Shown: positions 58,246 through 64,000 of the stretch, one piece after another
How positions within the stretch are numbered: the first letter of the stretch is position 1
How the letters are laid out: each line of letters begins with the position of its first letter
DNA from: Metallyticus violacea
Lineage: Eukaryota; Arthropoda; Insecta; Mantodea; Metallyticidae
Assembly: GCA_030762175.1 (NCBI GenBank)
Contig: CM060831.1
Coordinates: forward strand, 34,234,001 to 34,298,000
Length of the DNA stretch: 64,000 nt
Direction of reading: 5' to 3'
Translations under genes and position numbers: made by a program
The notes under the pieces: generated by a model
Told to the model about the DNA's origin: nothing
The model's input: the letters and a program-made list of their open reading frames with translations, nothing else
Databases searched by the model: none

Positions 58246-59150
58246 AGTGCTTTACCGTAGTATTTGTATTTTAATTGAAAGCATAAAATTATGCTGTATT
58301 TGAAATAGTTATAATAAGCTCTAACCTGTACTATAAGAGCAGGATGAAAATGATGTCCCTTAGCAGAAATAGTAGGTCGGCATCTAACTTTTCTTTCGTA
58401 AGAGCATGACATTTCACATGTTTAATGAGCAAATAAATGGTTGCGATGGCTGGGCCCATCACTTAGCCTGCTCATTCTGCCGAGCTCGCATTACGTGATT
58501 CTTTTTGATGAACCTGGTGTATCAAGGAGCTCGCCATTGGGTGCATGCACAATGCTTGGAGTCTTTGAACATATTAGACAAGATGTCGTTACGGAGAGTA
58601 TTTTCAAGCCAAAGACCGCACTTTTGAATCGATTTTACAAAAGATTATAGTTCAAATTTTGATTATTTTCAATCACATCTAAAATCATTTACCAATTTTT
58701 ATCTTCACAGTCATTACTCTTTCAATTTCGAGTCTATGGTTATTTAAAAACGTTTTGTATTTTCTATTATTTTGTATCTTCTATTATTTGTAGAGGTTTG
58801 AGTGCTGTATTAAAGAATACCCGGTATAAGCAATAATTCTACGATTGCTAGTTGTAGCTTATCACAAACACCTTGTGGACGATAACAACGTTATTCTAAG
58901 AAGTAGAATTAGGGTGGGAGAAGAAAAGAGTTATAAAACAAGTTCTGAGATAATCATTATTAAAAGTAAAAGAAAATTGGATAGCTGAGGAAATAAAAAG
59001 AAAACACTGGTGACAATGTGCGTGAATGAAAATTTGAAAATAACAAGATTTGAATAATCTTTTCCTTGCATGGCAAGAAGTCCTGTTTTCTGTATAAACG
59101 AAGCCCGCGGCTCTAACCAAGTGGAAGAAAAGTATAATATTTCACCCTCT
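58246..59150. other. Anonymous AT-rich DNA
   Basis: Nothing recognised. A 69-codon frame at 58441-58650 is unassigned. Confidence 0.4.
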
Positions 59151-59560
59151 CAACCCTCTTGTGGTAGCTCTGACGTAATGAACTCGCCCCGCCCCACAGT
59201 TCAAGATATATGAAGTGTATGGTAGCATATCTCCAGGGTGTCATCTTATCTCCTCTCATTAATGTTCCTGCGGTTTTCTGGAGCAGCCCTCATCAGGGAC
59301 TTGTGACCACTGTCATACAGAAACCTCCTCCCATTTTCGTTTATAATCCGGGGGTTGCAGATGAGACCACAATTCGTGCCTGTTGTCGGAGCCCGGAGCC
59401 ACCGGAAATGGAACTTTGACCCGTGCGTGCGTGCCGGTACCTCATCAGCGAGACTGCCGCGTTGCTCGCAGAAGCTCCACAAATGAGCTGGCTTTAACTG
59501 ATCAGCTGCTTGCCTCTGAGCCGGAAGATCGCGGTTTGTAACGCAGTCCATCTGAACAGA
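59151..59560. other. GC-rich island with GC box and CRE-like word
   Basis: TGACGTAA at 59171 and CGCCCCGCCCCAC at 59185-59197 (an Sp1/KLF-type GC box) lie at the left edge of a stretch that stays GC-rich to about 59.56 kb. Frames of 69 codons (plus) and 101 codons (minus) are open through it. I recognise neither product. It could be a promoter with first exon on either strand or an unclassified element. Confidence 0.35.
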
Positions 59561-60004
59561 AATTGATGGGAGGGAATGTAAATTCTGATACAGTTTACGA
59601 TCATTACGTTCGGCAAAGTGTTTCAGTATGCTGGACAGGATGCAGAACTTCAGAATGAGAAATGTTTGTTACTAAAACTAATTGAAACCCAAAAATAACT
59701 TAAAAAAGTATATTCATTTTACAGCCCTTTTCAAACACCAGTCGTCAAATCTTTTTCGTGCTTTAGACTAGGCCGTTAACTGCAGTATTTACTAAATGTG
59801 GAGAACTACATCCAAAAGAGTATGCACTTTTCACTGTGTAAATTGCTATGAACAATGAAAGAATTGCGCAAAGTTATTAATATTGATAGATACATTTTTA
59901 ATCCTATTTAAATAGTTTTATAACACATAACAAAACACAATAAAAAGTGACTGTCAAGCTCAGTAATGCACTCTTAAATGCCAGTTTTTTTATAATAATC
60001 TATC
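59561..60004. other. Anonymous AT-rich DNA
   Basis: Nothing recognised. Confidence 0.5.
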
Positions 60005-60766
60005 CAAATCTGCAACAGTCGTACCTATTAGGCACCTACAAATAAAAAAAAAAGTATATATAGTAATAATAAAAGTAGAAAAGGATAAAACACGTAAAGT
60101 CACATTTGAAATTGCTATATTTCGAACTCGTTGAGTTCTTCAATGGCAAGAAGTCTAGGATGCGGGTTTACATGAAACCCAAAATTTAAAATCGCTTAGG
60201 GGCATTACTTTTTTTTTTTTTTTGCAACGAAACTCCGGATGTACGATTTAAATAATTCTGCATTTATAACAATGAATATGTTTTATATTTGACAAAACCA
60301 TCGTCGTGAATACAGTAAATGTGAAATGTTAATATAATATAAGTTTGAGAACTATATTTGTTTGTAACAATGCTCTGTAATAACCTTAAGAAAATTTTCA
60401 TTGGATTTTTTTATTATAAGAACATTTAAATGAAAATTCAAAGACAATGAAACTGAAGATAATTTTGATTGTTTTTATTTGCTTTGTACATTGTAATTGT
60501 TTCTGAATAGTAACATGCTTTTATTTTATTGAAACATATGAACATCTTCTTAAACATAGAATTTAACGGGAAAGTTTCTGTTATTTTTCTATATTTTAAT
60601 GAATATAAATATATCAAGAGCTCAATTCATAAATATGGTTACATTTAAAAACGTTTCAAAATACCCACACAGAACACTTTGTCTAACAATGTCATACATT
60701 TCATTTAAATAATTGTATACCATTAATTTTTGTGATATAATCTCAGTAATGATGATGATGATGATG

Positions 60767-60799
<33 letters not shown>

Positions 60800-61030
60800 T
60801 TAATTCTAAAAATGTGGTTTCTCTTTTGCAATACTTATAGGTAGGTTGCAACAATTATACTTTTGTTGCTCAAATACTACACAATAATGCCATTGCGTAT
60901 TTTATTTCATTAATTAACGAGGCCTCATTTGGTTTTTATATTAATCTTTATTAAATTTTATTCAATTAGGTGAAAAATTCGCTTAGTTTACGCAGCTCCT
61001 GAGAATTTTTAAGTTCTTCACGGCGGTTTT
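60005..61030 (+). mobile_element. Element X copy 6, monomers mostly deleted
   Basis: CGTACCTATTAGGCACCTACAA at 60019-60040 matches the left block of copy 1 (21227). One residual monomer (CCCAAAATTTAAAATCGCTTAGGGGC, about 60178) remains. The right block is complete, including GATAATAAT... at 60749-60799 and the right end AAAAATTCGCTTAGTTTACGCAGCTCCTG near 60973-61001. Confidence 0.75.
60749..60799 (+). repeat. (GAT)n(AAT)n microsatellite inside element X
   Basis: About six GAT units then eleven AAT units, at the same place as in copy 1. Produces a poly-Ile minus-strand frame that is not a gene. Confidence 0.96.
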
Positions 61031-61189
61031 TCAGTCTTCCAACATACATGCTAATCATAGACTATGAAAGACGTTCGATAAGATATCGCTAAGACAACTA
61101 AGACAATTCTCGGAAAATATTAAAATATATTTTCTAGACCATCTAATTCAATTTCTGTATTTCAGAACATACACCACAGTTAGGAAAAT

Positions 61190-61575
61190 AAATAAAGCCA
61201 ACAGAAAGTTAATAAAAAAAATCAGTTCAAGTCTAGGCTGCCCATTCTCCCCTGCATTGTTCAGTACATACATTGGGTAGAAAATGGATAAACATAAATT
61301 TAAAATTAATTAAGGGATCTTGGACATCGCCTTTCGCAGTTGATCAAGTAAATTTTAGTAGCACAGAAGACTAATTTCAAATGGCGGCCTACAGATTAAA
61401 TGAACCACCAAGTACATATAAAAGGACTGTTTTTTAAGAAGTAGTAGTAATGACCTTCGCAGGGTAACATGTAAAGTAGTAATTGATAACAAAATACTAG
61501 AACAAGTAAACAACCGAAATTGCTTATGATTCAATGTGTCTTACTGCCAAAGAAATGACATAAATATAACACTAA
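61190..61575 (+). pseudogene. Non-LTR retrotransposon reverse transcriptase fragment
   Basis: LGCPFSPALFSTYI (RT domain 4) is followed by SPFAVDQV, where the catalytic F-A-D-D has become F-A-V-D. Then come a shifted frame with TCKVVIDNKILEQVNN and FNVSYCQRNDINITLN. The same ordered segments occur in the minus-strand relic at 45.4-46.2 kb, so the two belong to one LINE family. The mutated Asp, stops and shifts show it is dead. Confidence 0.75.
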
Positions 61576-61647
61576 ACTTATTTATTTATAACATGTATAC
61601 TTATTTTTATTCTGAAACATAATCAGTTTTAACTTTCCATACATTTC

Positions 61648-61988
61648 AAGGTACAAGCTGTACCGCCACGGGTGGCCGAGGTCGTTAAGGCACGGACTCG
61701 TGAGCGGGAGGTCCGCGGTTCGAATCCCGCCAGGACCGTCCTCCCTGACTGGGGTTTTTTCCAGGTTTTCCTCAGTCTTCATAACTGACAAATGCCGGGG
61801 AGGTACCTAAACTTAGGCCTGGAACGCTTCCTTCCTTAAAAAAAAAAAAAAAAAAATCCTTTCCCAATTTATCATTTCATCTCATGTATCATCAGTGTCC
61901 ACCGCCTGTGGTGCCTCAGTAGTGAAAACGGGCGTTAAACACTCAAAACACTCAAAACTACTCAAAAAAAAAAAAAAAGGTACAAGCT
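61648..61988 (+). mobile_element. SINE A, best-preserved copy, 12-bp target duplication
   Basis: AAGGTACAAGCT at 61648-61659 and 61977-61988. Head CCGCCACGGGTGGCCGAGG with intact A box, B box GGTTCGAATCC, complete body, internal A-run at 61839-61856, tail CGGGCGTTAAACACTC followed by CTCAAAA units and A15. Looks young relative to the other copies. Confidence 0.94.
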
Positions 61989-62201
61989 TGGAAATAAAGA
62001 TACAAACTTCCCGAATGAAACAGCTGTAAGAACAGAATAAAAAATATTTTGAGAATAAAGGCAGTGAGAGAATGATAACAATAAAGGAAATAGACTAGGA
62101 ACCATGCTGAAATAAGAGTCATTATCTGTAAACGACGTTCAGCATCCTTCCTCTGTGTGGGTAACTTTCCAGTCTTTAATGAACAAAAATGACCAACTCT
62201 C

Positions 62202-62460
62202 ATTTTAACATTTCAGGTCATTAGCGTCCTATTCAATTCTCGGCCAAAAACGCCGATAAATTTTGCTCAGAGACATCTTATTTCAGGCTTGAGATTATTT
62301 TACGTGCCATAAATCTGCGGGACCCACGGATTTATTTCCCTTACTAAAAAGTCATACTTAGGATTTTTACGCCCAAAAAATCCATCGATCCTGGCCGGAT
62401 TGAACGCGCGATCTTGGGTCTACGAGGCAAGTATGGTTAGCACTAGACACTCAGGACAGA
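62202..62460 (-). mobile_element. SINE B copy
   Basis: Complement of the family from TTTCAGGTCATTAGCGTCC to AAGTATGGTTAGCACTAGACAC. The B-box region is altered (complement of GGATTGAACGCGCG). No clear target duplication. Confidence 0.85.
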
Positions 62461-64000
62461 CTAATTTATAGGGTAAAACAAATCATTTTAAATGTTAACA
62501 GGCTAATAGCTGTAAGATAATGCATGTGGTAAAATTAAAAAAATAATTGTAATTCTTAACCTATAATATCACATTTCCTTTCAACTATTGAAACGATATA
62601 AGAATACAACATGCCAACGTTCATGGCTCTTCATTGAGCCATTAATGAAATATTACTTTTAAACCCATATTTAGTCATCGATTATGTATTTAATCAAAAT
62701 GCTCCATGTAATAAATGATAGACACTTTTGACTCAACATTTAATTTTCGTCCATTAAAATCAATATAAACAAACTATTTTGTTCTTAGGATATATTTTTT
62801 GTTTGTTTATAAAATACTAATTGTTGACATAAATATTTTCTTTGCTTTCTGAGTTAATTGTTATAGAAAATATTTAATTCCGTAATAATTAAATATTTTC
62901 ATAAATTCATTTATATACTAGTGATGTAAAACATTATGCAAATTGTATGAAACCTTCCACCGCATGAGGCGTTTTGAATATGCTGAAGATGCTGAAAAAG
63001 AAAAAAAAAACTGAAAAGCAAATTGAATGAGGCAAAGAAACTGTTATTTTGTGCTGAGGAATTTTTTCGTTCTTTGAAACGTTTCTTTCACTTCATGTAA
63101 TTATCATATTGTAAAAGTTTACAGTTAAGAAACTTCTTTCTCAAGACTACAAGATTGCACTTCTATTTATTTTATTTTATGTTTTTAGTGCAGTAATGCA
63201 TTTTTAATTATATTTATACATTGACTGAACCTCTTCTTTTGGTACAGTGATTTTTTTAATTCTATTCATACTTACAGTGTGCCACAATCACCATAAATGT
63301 GTATTATGTTATGATTTTATGGCCGATTTCATCTCTTATCTACAGTGCACAACCTAACCTGTTAATACCACATTTGAACTAACGAAATATACACTGCAAA
63401 TAATATTTTAAACAGTGCTATTTACAACATAATGTTTTCGTTTGAGCAATACCCGGAATATGCCACTTAGTACAAGAAAAGCAAACAATATACTTGTACA
63501 GTTGTTGTTCTTTCACCATAGATTCACAGCTGATTCACATCCTTCAATTGTTTTCAGAGCAGCCAACATCTGCTTTCTGCTATTGCCAACTCTCTCCGAG
63601 CTTCGAAGTCCGCCAATTTCAAAACGCAATTATAAAAGTGATACTACTTTCTTTAAATCGTTACGATACGCCATAAATATGCAAGTAATTAATAAAATGA
63701 ATGTGCAATGTAAAACTAAATGGTTTAAACATGGTAAAATATTGAGAAATGCACAAATCAATTAATATAACAAAAAATAAATAAATAAATTGTGAGTGAT
63801 GTTTACAGATACATTTCCTTAATTCATATAGTAAAGAATAGCCTTTGAGAGCATTCTTATAACACGTACATGCACGCACACACACGCATCAAAACTGACT
63901 AAGAAACACAGAATTATTCTAATTTTTTCTATTAATTATTAAAGGAATTACATCATGCAAGCTGTGCAAACAATATTTACGATACTTGCATTGATTATAC
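62461..64000. other. Anonymous AT-rich DNA
   Basis: A CA-rich patch near 63867-63890. A 107-codon frame (63442-63765) has no recognisable domain. No transposon motifs seen. Confidence 0.4.

Noticed and set aside
1..64000. CRISPR arrays, operons, bacterial promoters or rRNA genes
   Set aside because: No regularly spaced short direct repeats, no tight gene clusters and no rRNA sequence are visible. The window is eukaryotic.

Overview
This is a eukaryotic nuclear window from an arthropod, most likely an insect, with no intact protein-coding gene that I can recognise. The sequence is strongly AT-rich, full of simple repeats, and built almost entirely from decayed transposable elements separated by anonymous DNA. 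The SINE composition, in particular a family whose antisense strand reads GGIRTPDLPLT, recalls cockroach or termite genomes (Blattodea). That assignment is from memory and is untested.

Layout. 0-10 kb: a TIR-bounded DNA transposon with a dead Tc1/mariner-like transposase (678-2290), LINE 3'-tail fragments, a hAT transposase C-terminus (7.4 kb) and a textbook tRNA-derived SINE with a 13-bp target-site duplication (7.9-8.2 kb). 10-21 kb: long anonymous DNA, an internally deleted DUF4817-type transposase (13.5 kb), a LINE C-terminal remnant (16.2-16.5 kb) and two SINEs. 21-29 kb: three copies of a repeated element (called element X here) with tandem ~140-bp monomers, plus a mariner relic and a third SINE family; two of the copies form a large inverted pair. 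29-41 kb: SINEs, a pogo-like DNA-binding-domain relic, more element X pieces and a near-perfect hairpin made from two tRNA-like SINE heads. 41-50 kb: LINE reverse transcriptase and zinc-knuckle relics and a short nuclear copy of mitochondrial cox2. 50-64 kb: SINEs (one nested inside another), two GC-rich islands that look like promoters or exons, a sixth element X copy and a second LINE reverse transcriptase relic.

SINE families as labelled here: A (tRNA-Leu/Ser-like head, tail ending near CGGGCGTTAAACACTA, seven copies or large parts of copies plus a 3' fragment); B (tRNA-like head, poly(A) tail, five copies, all on the minus strand); C (one copy); D (tRNA-Glu-like head, at least three sites); and several weaker SINE-like units. 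Many insertions keep flanking direct repeats, so they are ordinary target-primed insertions.

The best candidates for something undescribed are element X (short inverted ends, about five 140-bp monomers each centred on a CGCTCTAGCGG-like core, and one or two built-in microsatellites), the SINE-head hairpin at 36.9-37.05 kb, and the promoter-like island at 56.7-57.0 kb. Coordinates of decayed elements are approximate to about 10-30 bases because boundaries were read by eye.
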